A DNA stretch of 46,621 nt from Amycolatopsis acididurans (GTDB taxonomy: Bacteria; Actinomycetota; Actinomycetes; Mycobacteriales; Pseudonocardiaceae). The stretch spans positions 1 to 46,621 of the forward strand of contig NZ_JAAXLS010000051.1 in NCBI RefSeq assembly GCF_012328925.1, read 5' to 3'. Positions 1 to 8,478 of this stretch are shown piece after piece; the stretch's first letter is position 1; each line of letters starts with the position of its first letter. Made by a program: the position numbers and the translations under genes. Under the pieces are notes generated by a model that ran no database searches, was not told the DNA's origin, and worked only from the letters and a program-made list of their open reading frames with translations.

Positions 1-126
1 GAAACGCTGGACGATGCGGTGGAAACCCGCGCTGAACGCGTTCGAGATCGCCTTCGACGGCCGTCTGGCCGCCGGACGCAAGTAGTTCCCCTTCAACCCG
101 AGTTACACCGCTCGTTTGACAGACCC
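1..126 (+). mobile_element. 3' end of an IS256-like insertion sequence (transposase C-terminus plus terminal repeat)
   Basis: An open frame enters from the left edge and stops with TAG at 83-85. The last residues (KRWTMRWKPALNAFEIAF and on to GRK) resemble the conserved tail of IS256/Mutator-type transposases. Bases 1-126 are an exact inverted copy of 46495-46620, and identity stops at once at 127, so the IS boundary is at 126 with the outer sequence reading inward from GGGTCTGTCAAACG. Only the IS end is present; the family call rests on about 27 residues. Confidence 0.7.
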
Positions 127-170
127 TTTGGCCTCGAACGACCCCGCGACCTGGTCAGTCTGATTCGGCG

Positions 171-1256
171 TTAGGACAGGACTCTGGCGGGATTACGGCG
201 AATGATGGTGTCGATATCTGCGGATGTCAGGCCTCGCGATTCGAGGTAGGGAACCACGTCGGTCAACACATAGTCGTATCCGTTTCCGCCGTATTCATGC
301 AATTGAGCTTTGGTGCACACGTCCTGGGACATGAGAATACGTTCGACATGACCGCGTGCGACAAGTTCGACAATGAGGTCGACATTCGTTCGAGTGTCCA
401 CCTGAGGTACGTCCAGCATCAGCGGAAGTCCTAGCGTGTCGAACTCGACGTAAACACCTCTCGCCAAGAGGCTCTCGACGACATCGAGGTCGACGCCAGT
501 GACGTGTCCGATGACCACGCGGCTGGGATCGGCTCCCGCGCGCTCAAGATGATCGGGCCCCTTGTGCCACAGGTCGGGTCGTCCGATGTGGTTGTGCAGC
601 GAGATGGCGGCACCAGTAGCGGTGCTGGCTCTGGCCGCGGCCGTCAGCACGCGCATTTCGTTCGTCTCGACGTTGTCGTCGAAGTGCTCGGCGCCTATCT
701 CGCCGATGAGCCCGGCCCGCACCGAAGTGCCGTCGATTCCCTCCCGGAGATCTCGCACCATGATTTCTTCGAGTTCCCGGGTCCCGATCAAGTCCATATC
801 GTCGGGATGATAGGCGCGACGATAGAAACCCGTGCCGAGAACGATGTTCACCCCGGTGGCGTCGGACAAGCGAAGCAGATCGCCGGGCCGCTGTCCCATA
901 CCCCGGCTCGTCACATCGACGATGGTGCCGCCGCCATGCGCCAAGAAATCGGTGACCTCCCGCACCGCGACGGAAAACTCGTCAAGTCGTAGCATGTCGC
1001 GATTGCCGCCGAACAGCCGCTTACGCAGTCGACTCGCGCGTCGCGCGGTGAACTCTTCTTCCCATTCCCTGCGCTGTACGTCGTTCTGAGGAAAAGCGAA
1101 CCTGCTGGGCGCGCGCATCTCGGGCCGGTCATAAGGGGTGCTCAGGTCCAGGAAGAGATGCTCATGCGGTAGGGTCACTCCGAGCAAGGATGCGCTCACC
1201 GTCCCTTTGACGGTCATGACACTCCCGGGTGCGGTGTCTGGCATCTCTAGTCCCAA
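171..1256 (-). CDS. Phosphotriesterase-family metal-dependent hydrolase (lactonase/esterase-like)
   Basis: This 361-residue protein has the amidohydrolase-fold pattern of the phosphotriesterase family: HEH at residues 31-33, GEIG with Glu186 where many members carry a carboxylated lysine, His221/His223 in LHNHIG, His251 in GHVTG and Asp312 in SQDVC. Glu at the bridging position is known from PHP-type members rather than classical phosphotriesterases, which fits lactone or ester hydrolysis better than organophosphate hydrolysis. It is the last gene of the TetR-led operon and overlaps the upstream esterase gene by 10 bp; Met5 at 1244 is an alternative start that would remove the overlap. The substrate is unknown. 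No signal peptide is visible, so it should act in the cytoplasm on an imported compound. Confidence 0.85.
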   Translation of the reverse strand: MGLEMPDTAPGSVMTVKGTVSASLLGVTLPHEHLFLDLSTPYDRPEMRAPSRFAFPQNDVQRREWEEEFTARRASRLRKRLFGGNRDMLRLDEFSVAVREVTDFLAHGGGTIVDVTSRGMGQRPGDLLRLSDATGVNIVLGTGFYRRAYHPDDMDLIGTRELEEIMVRDLREGIDGTSVRAGLIGEIGAEHFDDNVETNEMRVLTAAARASTATGAAISLHNHIGRPDLWHKGPDHLERAGADPSRVVIGHVTGVDLDVVESLLARGVYVEFDTLGLPLMLDVPQVDTRTNVDLIVELVARGHVERILMSQDVCTKAQLHEYGGNGYDYVLTDVVPYLESRGLTSADIDTIIRRNPARVLS

Positions 1257-3037
1257 GTCGTTGCTTCGGCGTCGCCACGCACATCGTGGATTCGTGGCAG
1301 CGAGAGGTAGGACGGGTGCCGCGGGGACCGGTGGATGGTGATGAGCGTGCTGAGCTGGTCCGCGGAAAACGTGTCGACGTCCGCGCCGGCGACGGCGAGT
1401 CTGAGCCGGTGTCCCTTGCTGACGACGGCGGACAGGGCGTGCAGGGTAATCCTGATCAGCGTCGGCTCACCGGGAACCATGAGACGCCGGGTCGCTCTGG
1501 TGAACGTGGGCGTGGGTCCCGGGTATGTCGCGCTGTCCCGCTCCGAACCGGCGAGGCTCAACCGAGCGCAGGCGTCGCTGAGGAGAGTGACGGTTCCGTC
1601 CGGCGCGACCGACTCGAAGTAGGTGAAGATGGCCCCGTCGGATCCGTCGACGGACACGTGCAGGTGTGCCACGGGCGACCCGGTGAACTCGAGGTCCGAT
1701 TCGAGAGGCTCGGAGTCGTAGACCAACAACCCCTCGTCTTCGAGGCGTCTGTCTCCGTAGTCCAAAGGAGCACTGAGCTGTGTGTGCCACCGGTTCTTGG
1801 TTCCCGTAGTGGCCGAGGGGTGCACCGAATAGCGATCAGCTCCCTCGACGACGGGTGGTTCGGGCGTGAGTCCGTTGCCCTCGGTCAGCTGGAGAACCCA
1901 CGGCATGTGCCCCGCGGGCGGCCAGCATTCGGTGCTTCGCCAGACATCGGCGCCTACCGTGAAGTATTCCAGTACCCGCTCCGGCGAGGCGCCCGGCCGG
2001 TCGGCCATCAGTGGCCGCAAGAAGGTATCGATGGCGGCGTACTGGGCCGCCCTGGACGGTTCCGGCGGCGCCGTGTCGCGTGCGCCGAACGGGTTGGCGT
2101 TGGTACTCGCTCCATGGTTCCAGGCGCCGATGACCCCGACCATCGGAGTCCGATAGGTCATGAACCTGGTGATGACCCCATCGGCGGTGCCGCCGTCGTA
2201 CCAGCTGGCCCAGTGCATACTGGGGACCTGCCGCGCGTCGATCGCCGGCCACAGCGTCGACGGGCTCACATCCTCGAGGGTCGTTCCGGTCTCGTCTGAG
2301 GTGAACGGGTCGTCGGCGTACCGCAGTGCTTCGAGCGTCTGACACACATCGCCGCTCACGCGATGCTCGGCGACGGCTTGCGCCAGCAGGGTTCCGTTGT
2401 CACCGTCGACCGGACAGACGGACTCTCCTGGCTGGAGGGTACCGGCCAGCTCCGGCACTGCCGGATCGTTGTTCCGATCGAGAGCACGGGTCAGCGTCAT
2501 CCAGGTATCGCTGATCACCGTGTTGACGAGGCCGCCGGGGCGAAAGGCGTGGAGATATTCGGTGAAGTCTGTGAATCGGGGAACCGTCGCGCGCAGCGGC
2601 GCACCGCTCGTCAGGGTGGCGAGTTCGGCGGCGTTGCCGGAATACGACGTCCCCAGGGTGGCTACCGCTCCGTTGCTCCATGGCTGGTTCGCCACCCAGT
2701 CGATGACGACTCCGTAGTCGTCGATCTCCGCCCTGGCCCACTCCGTGGGGCGTTGGCCGAAGGAGGCTCCCGTTCCCCTGACGTCGACGACGAGGAAGGT
2801 ATATCCGACCCCGGTGAAGTACGAGATCGCGTCTTTGAACGTCTCGGAGACCGCTTCGGCGCCGGTCGACCGTCGCCAGTAACGGGTGAACCAGACGATG
2901 GCCGGTCGCCGCTCGTGCTCGTTCCACGTCCACAGGTCGACCGCCAGCCGGGTTCCGTCAGCCATCGGAACGTAACGAGACGCCGGTCGCGGAATACTGG
3001 TGGTGGCGGCGGCCGGTACTTCGCTGTTGATGTACAT
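1247..3037 (-). CDS. CocE/NonD-family serine hydrolase (X-Pro dipeptidyl-peptidase-like esterase)
   Basis: The 596-residue protein starts with an alpha/beta-hydrolase (peptidase S15) domain, with the nucleophile in GTSYSGN (Ser131). Candidate acid and base residues are in WYDGG and WNHGAS. The C-terminal third (from about 400) is the jelly-roll typical of PepX-C domains. Family members hydrolyse esters or amides (cocaine esterase, glutaryl-7-ACA acylase, X-Pro peptidases). It lies 11 bp after the ABC ATPase gene and overlaps the phosphotriesterase-like gene, so the two hydrolases are probably made together and act in sequence on one imported substrate. No export signal is apparent. The actual substrate cannot be read from the sequence. 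Confidence 0.87.
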   Translation of the reverse strand: MYINSEVPAAATTSIPRPASRYVPMADGTRLAVDLWTWNEHERRPAIVWFTRYWRRSTGAEAVSETFKDAISYFTGVGYTFLVVDVRGTGASFGQRPTEWARAEIDDYGVVIDWVANQPWSNGAVATLGTSYSGNAAELATLTSGAPLRATVPRFTDFTEYLHAFRPGGLVNTVISDTWMTLTRALDRNNDPAVPELAGTLQPGESVCPVDGDNGTLLAQAVAEHRVSGDVCQTLEALRYADDPFTSDETGTTLEDVSPSTLWPAIDARQVPSMHWASWYDGGTADGVITRFMTYRTPMVGVIGAWNHGASTNANPFGARDTAPPEPSRAAQYAAIDTFLRPLMADRPGASPERVLEYFTVGADVWRSTECWPPAGHMPWVLQLTEGNGLTPEPPVVEGADRYSVHPSATTGTKNRWHTQLSAPLDYGDRRLEDEGLLVYDSEPLESDLEFTGSPVAHLHVSVDGSDGAIFTYFESVAPDGTVTLLSDACARLSLAGSERDSATYPGPTPTFTRATRRLMVPGEPTLIRITLHALSAVVSKGHRLRLAVAGADVDTFSADQLSTLITIHRSPRHPSYLSLPRIHDVRGDAEATTWD

Positions 3038-3048
3038 GTCGGGTTCCC

Positions 3049-3831
3049 TTATCGCGTGGCGGCAAGCGGCGGAATCGTGAGGACGGCTTCCACGAGTTTT
3101 CGGGTATAGGGGACGCTGCTGTCGGCCAGCAGCGTGGCGGCCGGGCCCTCGTCGACGATTTCGCCGTCACGCATGACCGCGATCTGGTGGCTGAGATAGC
3201 GAACGGCGGCGAGGTTGTGCGAAATGAACAGGACCGTCAGGGCCAGCTGTTCTTGCAGCTCGCACAGGAGGTTGAGGATGGCGCTCTGCACGGAGACATC
3301 CAGCGCGGACGTGACTTCGTCGGCAACGATGACCTCGGGCCGGGCGGCGATCGCGCGCGCCAGGGCCACTCGCTGACGTTGACCGCCGGACAGCTCCGGC
3401 GGGTGGCGGTCGGCATGGCGTCGGTGGAGGTGCACCAGATCCAGTACGCGTTCGAGCTCCGAGCGGAAGTCGCTCCTCGGAACCTGCCCACTCGCGGCTA
3501 TGCCCTCGATGATGGACTGCCCCGCGGTGCGATGGGGATTCAGCGCACCCGCGGAGTCCTGGAAAACCATCTGAACGGTACGAGCCGGTTGTGCCCGCCG
3601 GTGCCGCGTCGACGCGTCGGCGATGGTCCGCTGGCCGAGCGTGATCCTGCCGTGGTTGATGGCGACAAGACCGACGGCGGCCCGCGCGAGAGTGGACTTT
3701 CCGGACCCGGATTCGCCGACGAGGCCGAAGGTGCTGCCCGCCCGCACAGTCAGCGTCACGTTCCGCACGGCGGGCGGGGCGCCCGGAGGGCCATAGGAAA
3801 TGGCGACATCTTCGAACTTCAGGTCAGGCAT
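3049..3831 (-). CDS. Oligopeptide-type ABC transporter ATP-binding protein (DppF/OppF-like)
   Basis: This 260-residue ATPase carries Walker A (GESGSGKST), signature LSGGQRQR and Walker B VIVADEVTSALD. It is the second nucleotide-binding subunit of the importer encoded upstream. I start it at ATG 3831 (MPDLKFEDV), which overlaps the stop of the preceding gene by 8 bp; a longer in-frame extension to 3903 lies inside that gene and is not family-like. The C-terminus (VPYTRKLVEAVLTIPP) is the usual end of the short form, without the cysteine-rich tail found in the fused partner. Confidence 0.9.
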   Translation of the reverse strand: MPDLKFEDVAISYGPPGAPPAVRNVTLTVRAGSTFGLVGESGSGKSTLARAAVGLVAINHGRITLGQRTIADASTRHRRAQPARTVQMVFQDSAGALNPHRTAGQSIIEGIAASGQVPRSDFRSELERVLDLVHLHRRHADRHPPELSGGQRQRVALARAIAARPEVIVADEVTSALDVSVQSAILNLLCELQEQLALTVLFISHNLAAVRYLSHQIAVMRDGEIVDEGPAATLLADSSVPYTRKLVEAVLTIPPLAATR

Positions 3832-5833
3832 GGGCGCTGCTCCCCTCGTGTGAGCCGCCGTCGCGGCGCGGTCCGCTGAGGGTGGTGCCCGGCGATCGTC
3901 CATCCGGTATCGGGTGGAAGCAGGCGACCCGGCTCGGACCCGACTGCTCGAGTTGTGGCACGCGCTCGACGCAGTCCGCTTGCGCGCGCGGGCACCGGGG
4001 TGCGAAAACGCAACCGCCAGGCCTGTTGGCAGGCTCCGGTGGCCTGCCGGGGATGGTGTTCAGCCGCCGTTCGCGAGCGGCCTCGAGATCCGGAACGGAC
4101 TCGACGAGGGCGCGGGTGTAGGGATGCTGAGCACGCCGGAGATCCCCGGCCTCGAGCTCTTCGACGATCCGGCCCCCGTACATCACCAACACACGGGTGC
4201 AGAGGTTCGCGATGACCCCGAGGTCGTGCGAAACGAGCAGCAGCGCGGCGTTGGTGTCCTCAGTGGACTTACGGAGCAACTCGAGCACCTGCAGCTGCAC
4301 CGTCGCGTCGAGGGCCGTCGTCGGCTCGTCGGCGACGATCAGGGCCGGATCGTCCATCAGGGCCATCCCGATGGCGACGCGTTGCCGCATGCCACCCGAA
4401 AACTGGTGCGGACGTGACCGCAGCCGATCGCCGGCGCCCTGGATGCCCACGGCCTCCAGCACCCGCACGGCCAGCCGTTTCGCATCGCGGCGCGAGCGAT
4501 GTCCGTGCACCACCGTCTCTTCCACCATCTGCGAGCCGATGCCGACCACGGGGTTCAGCGCTGACATCGGGTCCTGACCGACCAGGCCGATCCGGCCCGC
4601 GAGTCGCTTTCGAAGGACACGGCCCGCGCGGATCTTGTTGAGGTCGTCTCCGTCGAAGTAGTGCACGTCGGCGTGTGCGGTCGTCCCAGGAGCGTCGAGC
4701 TTGATCAGGGACACGATCGACAGGCTCTTGCCAGACCCGGATTCGCCGACGAGGCCGACCCGCTCGCCGGCCCGCAACGAGAGGCCGAAGTCGACGACCG
4801 GGGCGTTCCCGCCCCGGAGACCATCCGCCTCGACCGCCAGGCCCTCGACTCGCAGGAGGTACGGGCCAAGGCCGGCGCCGACATCTTTCCGGTTGTCGTT
4901 GACGCGTTCCGGCGGAGCCGTCCGGCCATGCACGGTCCGACGTCGCCGGCGATCACTGGTCAGCGTTTCACCGATGGTGTTGAAAGCGATGGCCACGATC
5001 ACGATCGCGAGACTCGGCCCCAGCGCCAGCGCGGGATTGGTGTAGAGCTGGCCCAATCCGTTGTCCAACATGCTGCCCCAGTCGATCGACGGGTCCGTGA
5101 CACCCAGGCCCAGGAACGAAAGGCTGGCGAAGGCCAGGAGGGTGGTGCCGGAAAACACGCTGGCGCTGGTCAGCACGGGGCCGGACACGCTTGGCAGCAC
5201 ATGGCGGGCATACAAGACCGGGCCCCGGACGCCCAGGCACCTGGCCGCGGCGACGTAGTCGCTGACGAGCGCCGTCCTGGACGCGTTCTCGGTCACCCTG
5301 GCGAAGTAGGGCGTGAGGGCGAAGCCGATCGCGAGTGTGCTGCCCTCCGCTCCGGAGCCGAAGATGACGGCCAGGAACAATGCCATCATGAGTGACGGGA
5401 AAGCGACCAGCACGGCGATCGTCCCGGATATCACGGTCGCGATCCGCCGGCCGGCCGCGGCGGCGAGGCCGCCGAGGACCAGCCCCGAGACGACGCCGAT
5501 GCCGAGCGCGAGCACCGACAACGAGATGGAGAGCCGTCCAGCGACGAGGGTGCGCTCCAGAACGTCGCGTCCCAGAGCGTCGGTGCCCAGCCAATGATCG
5601 GCGGAGGGCGCCTGGTTCAGCGCTGAAGGCGCGGGTGTCCTGGCGCTGTGTCCCCAGATGAGCTCCGGTAGGAGAACGAGAAGCAGCAGGCAGAGCAAAA
5701 TGAGCAGGACTCCCGCGGTCCGGGGCCGCGGGAGCCACCGCACCCGGCTTCGCGCGCGGGCCTGGGAATGGTGGCCGCCCGTGACGATGCCCTGTGCGGT
5801 GGCGTCGTTTCCGTCCACGACTGTCTCCATCAT
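3824..5833 (-). CDS. Fused ABC transporter permease and ATP-binding protein (DppC-DppD fusion)
   Basis: One uninterrupted 669-residue frame encodes two subunits that are usually separate. Residues about 1-305 are a DppC-type permease (one N-terminal membrane segment, the periplasmic LGTDALGRDVLER motif, then five further segments with the ARHVLP coupling helix). Residues about 340-669 are a DppD-type ATPase with GESGSGKS, SGGMRQR and VADEPTTALD and the C-terminal oligopeptide-transporter cysteine motif (CVFAPRCPRAQADC). The linker is about 35 arginine-rich residues. The start is ATG 5833 in an ATGA overlap with the DppB-like gene. Annotations of fused permease/ATP-binding proteins are known in actinobacteria, so this is unusual but not an artefact: there is no stop or frame change at the joint. 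Confidence 0.9.
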   Translation of the reverse strand: MMETVVDGNDATAQGIVTGGHHSQARARSRVRWLPRPRTAGVLLILLCLLLLVLLPELIWGHSARTPAPSALNQAPSADHWLGTDALGRDVLERTLVAGRLSISLSVLALGIGVVSGLVLGGLAAAAGRRIATVISGTIAVLVAFPSLMMALFLAVIFGSGAEGSTLAIGFALTPYFARVTENASRTALVSDYVAAARCLGVRGPVLYARHVLPSVSGPVLTSASVFSGTTLLAFASLSFLGLGVTDPSIDWGSMLDNGLGQLYTNPALALGPSLAIVIVAIAFNTIGETLTSDRRRRRTVHGRTAPPERVNDNRKDVGAGLGPYLLRVEGLAVEADGLRGGNAPVVDFGLSLRAGERVGLVGESGSGKSLSIVSLIKLDAPGTTAHADVHYFDGDDLNKIRAGRVLRKRLAGRIGLVGQDPMSALNPVVGIGSQMVEETVVHGHRSRRDAKRLAVRVLEAVGIQGAGDRLRSRPHQFSGGMRQRVAIGMALMDDPALIVADEPTTALDATVQLQVLELLRKSTEDTNAALLLVSHDLGVIANLCTRVLVMYGGRIVEELEAGDLRRAQHPYTRALVESVPDLEAARERRLNTIPGRPPEPANRPGGCVFAPRCPRAQADCVERVPQLEQSGPSRVACFHPIPDGRSPGTTLSGPRRDGGSHEGSSAHA

Positions 5834-6828
5834 CGGTGGTTGCTCGTTCGGGGGTCGATCACGGCGAGCAGAAGATCGATCCCGAGGTTGAGGAGTAGGA
5901 CCATCGAGCCGTAAATCAGTGCGATGCCCTGGACGACGGGATAGTCCTTGTCCTGGATCCCCTGCACGAACGCGGTGCCCAGCCCCGGCCAGGAGTACAC
6001 GGTTTCGATGAGGACGGTGCCCGCGAGCATTCCGCCCAGCAGGAGCGCACCGACAGTGAGACCGGCGGGCATCACGTTCGGCAGGACGTGCCGGCCGTGG
6101 AGCCGCGGTCCGGAGAGCCGTTTGGCCAGCGCCGTGCGTATGTACTCTTGGGAAAGTACGGCCCTGCCTTCGGAACGGAGTACTCGCGCGAGCGTCAGCG
6201 CGGGTACCAAGCTCAGCGAAACGGCGGGGAGTATGTAGGACTCGAGGCCACCTTTCCCCGCGATCGGCAGCCATGGATTGCTGACGGCGAACACGTATAC
6301 CAATCCGACGCCGAGCACGATCTCGGGAAGGCTGGCACCGATCGTCGTGGCGCCGGTGAAGGCCACATCGACGGCCCGCCCGCGCCGCCACCGGGAGGCG
6401 GCGGCGCCAAGACCACCGAGTGGGATCGCGACGATCACAACCACCACGAACGCGGCGAGGACCAGCGAGACGGTGTTCCACAGTCCCCCGTCGACGATCT
6501 GCGAGACCGGGATCTGCCGCATGATCGATTCCCCGAGGTCTCCCGAAAGCGTCGACTTCAGGTAATGCCAGTATTGGGCCGGCAATGGATCGTCCAGGTG
6601 CAACTGGTCACGCATTCGCTGGACATCCTCCTGCGTCGCGCTCATTCCCAAGGCGGCACGGACCGGGTCGCCGGGCACCAGTTGCACCATCAGGAACGTC
6701 AGGGTCACCAGCGCCCAGAGGGAGATGACGAAGCGCACGAGCAGAACACTGACGCGAGCGGCCAACCCCCCGGCCCGCCGCCTTGACCGGCGGGCCGGGG
6801 ACGTCACCTCAGGTGCCATGGTCGTCAT
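5830..6828 (-). CDS. ABC transporter permease, DppB/OppB family
   Basis: This 332-residue protein has the DppB layout: a first membrane helix (about 25-48), a periplasmic region with PGDPVRAALG, and five more helices with the cytoplasmic coupling segment around RTALAKRLSGPRLHGRHVLPN. It forms the channel with the permease half of the fused protein downstream, with which it shares an ATGA overlap. It follows the lipoprotein gene by 3 bp. Met4 at 6819 is an alternative start. Confidence 0.92.
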   Translation of the reverse strand: MTTMAPEVTSPARRSRRRAGGLAARVSVLLVRFVISLWALVTLTFLMVQLVPGDPVRAALGMSATQEDVQRMRDQLHLDDPLPAQYWHYLKSTLSGDLGESIMRQIPVSQIVDGGLWNTVSLVLAAFVVVVIVAIPLGGLGAAASRWRRGRAVDVAFTGATTIGASLPEIVLGVGLVYVFAVSNPWLPIAGKGGLESYILPAVSLSLVPALTLARVLRSEGRAVLSQEYIRTALAKRLSGPRLHGRHVLPNVMPAGLTVGALLLGGMLAGTVLIETVYSWPGLGTAFVQGIQDKDYPVVQGIALIYGSMVLLLNLGIDLLLAVIDPRTSNHR

Positions 6829-6831
6829 GGT

Positions 6832-8403
6832 TCAGCTCACGGCTCGCAGCGACGTCGGCACCAGGTAGTTGCCGACAATGTCGAACGTGACCTTGTTGCC
6901 GAATACCGGCACGTCCACATTGGCGAACGGGATCAAGGAGTACTCCTTGAACAGAGCGATTTCGGCGGTGTTCCAGCGAGCGCATTCGGCCGCGGTGTCG
7001 ACTTGAGGCTTCCCCTGGACCGTCTGGTCATAGGTCGGGTTGCTGAACGAAGCGAAATTCGTGCCGTTTGGGGGCGTCTTACCGAAGAAGTACTGGCTGT
7101 TCTGGTTCGGTGTCCGCTCCCCGGTTCCCACCAGGGAGACATCGAAATCGGCGGTCTTGAACAGCCGATCGTTGAGCTGGGCACTCGGGACGGCGGAGAC
7201 GGCAACGTCGATGCCGAGATCTCGCCACTGGGACGCGATGTACTCGGCCCCGTCGGTGTAAGCCTTCCCGGCATAGCTCGGAGTGAGAATGTCGATACTG
7301 AGTTGCTTGCCGTTCTTGGCCCTCTTGCCATCGCCGGCCGCGACCCACCCGGTGTTGTCGAGGAGACTCTTGGCGAGGTTGACATCCCGGGCGGCCAGAT
7401 TGCCGCTCACGGTGTTCTCGGGGCAGACCTTGGGGGTCACCGCTAGCAGGCTGGTGGGCACTTCGCCGCGACCGCCCGTGATGATCTTCATCGCCGCATC
7501 GAAATCCACCGCGCGAGACAGCGCCTCACGTACCTTTTCGTCCTGTGTCACGCGGCCGTTCGCCTCGTTGTAGGCGATGAGACCCCGCAAGACCTGCTGG
7601 TTCTTGTGGAACAGGTTGGGCATCCTCAGGAGGCGGTCGCCGTCCGACCCGCTCATCACCGCGATGTTGACATCAGCGGCGACCAGAAGATTAGCCGACG
7701 TGGTCTCGTTGGCGACAATTCTCAGCTCGACGGTTTTCGGCTGCCCCTTTTCGGCGGTCGTCGCTCCGTTCGGGCCCCATTTGTAGTCGTCGCGGCGCGT
7801 GAAGCTGTAACTGGAGCCGGTTTTGAAGTCGCTCAGCACATAGGGACCGGTGCCGTCGGTAGCCGAGGCGAGGCGGCCTCGATTCTGCAGGCCCGCCGCG
7901 CAGACCATGGGGATGTCAGCCAGGTTGACAAGCAGAAAAGCGGGAGCTGTCGGCGTCTTGATCGTCACCGTGCTCGCGCTGGCTGAAACCGTGGTGCCGG
8001 CCGGGAACGAGCTGGCGTACGGCGATCCGTTGTGCGGGTCGATCATGAACCTGAGGTTCTGCGCGGCGACGTCGGCGGTGAACGCGCTCCCGTCGGAGCA
8101 GGTGACGCCGGGAGTGATCTCAAAAGTGGACTCGTTCTCCCCGACGTGCCAGGAGGACGCCAGGCCGGAAACCGGATTTCCCTTGCCGTCGCGGTAAACG
8201 AGGGAATCATAGGCCAGTCGGCCGACCTCACGGTTGAGATCGACGGAGGTGAGTTGTGGGTCCAGATTCCCCGGATCCGAGGGTATCGCATACACAATTC
8301 TTGCGTCCACCGCCGGCGTCTCTGATCCGACACCGCCGTTTCCGCACGCGGAGAGACTTGCGATCAATCCCAGACATGCAATGACCACGAGTTTCTTTTT
8401 CAT
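6832..8403 (-). CDS. ABC transporter substrate-binding lipoprotein, family 5 (peptide/opine/nickel type)
   Basis: The protein (523 residues) begins with a lipoprotein signal: MKKK, a hydrophobic stretch and lipobox LSAC with Cys20. The mature part is a family 5 solute-binding protein, recognisable by SDPGNLDPQLTSVDLNREV near the N-terminus and by its length. It should sit on the outer face of the membrane and deliver substrate to the DppB/DppC-D/DppF importer encoded next. Family members bind peptides, opines, nickel complexes and glycosides, so the ligand cannot be named; the hydrolases and CoA ligase of the operon suggest an ester- or amide-bearing compound. Confidence 0.9.
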   Translation of the reverse strand: MKKKLVVIACLGLIASLSACGNGGVGSETPAVDARIVYAIPSDPGNLDPQLTSVDLNREVGRLAYDSLVYRDGKGNPVSGLASSWHVGENESTFEITPGVTCSDGSAFTADVAAQNLRFMIDPHNGSPYASSFPAGTTVSASASTVTIKTPTAPAFLLVNLADIPMVCAAGLQNRGRLASATDGTGPYVLSDFKTGSSYSFTRRDDYKWGPNGATTAEKGQPKTVELRIVANETTSANLLVAADVNIAVMSGSDGDRLLRMPNLFHKNQQVLRGLIAYNEANGRVTQDEKVREALSRAVDFDAAMKIITGGRGEVPTSLLAVTPKVCPENTVSGNLAARDVNLAKSLLDNTGWVAAGDGKRAKNGKQLSIDILTPSYAGKAYTDGAEYIASQWRDLGIDVAVSAVPSAQLNDRLFKTADFDVSLVGTGERTPNQNSQYFFGKTPPNGTNFASFSNPTYDQTVQGKPQVDTAAECARWNTAEIALFKEYSLIPFANVDVPVFGNKVTFDIVGNYLVPTSLRAVS

Positions 8404-8478
8404 GGTCCTCCTCCGTCTATTCGAAGTATTCCAAGGTGTCGACGATGTGCGTCGCGAGCGTCAGCAGTGGCCGCGAAG

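Noticed and set aside
1229..3109. Long plus-strand open frames opposite the CocE gene
   Set aside because: They mirror codon bias of the minus-strand gene, have low-complexity Gly/Arg-rich translations and match no family.
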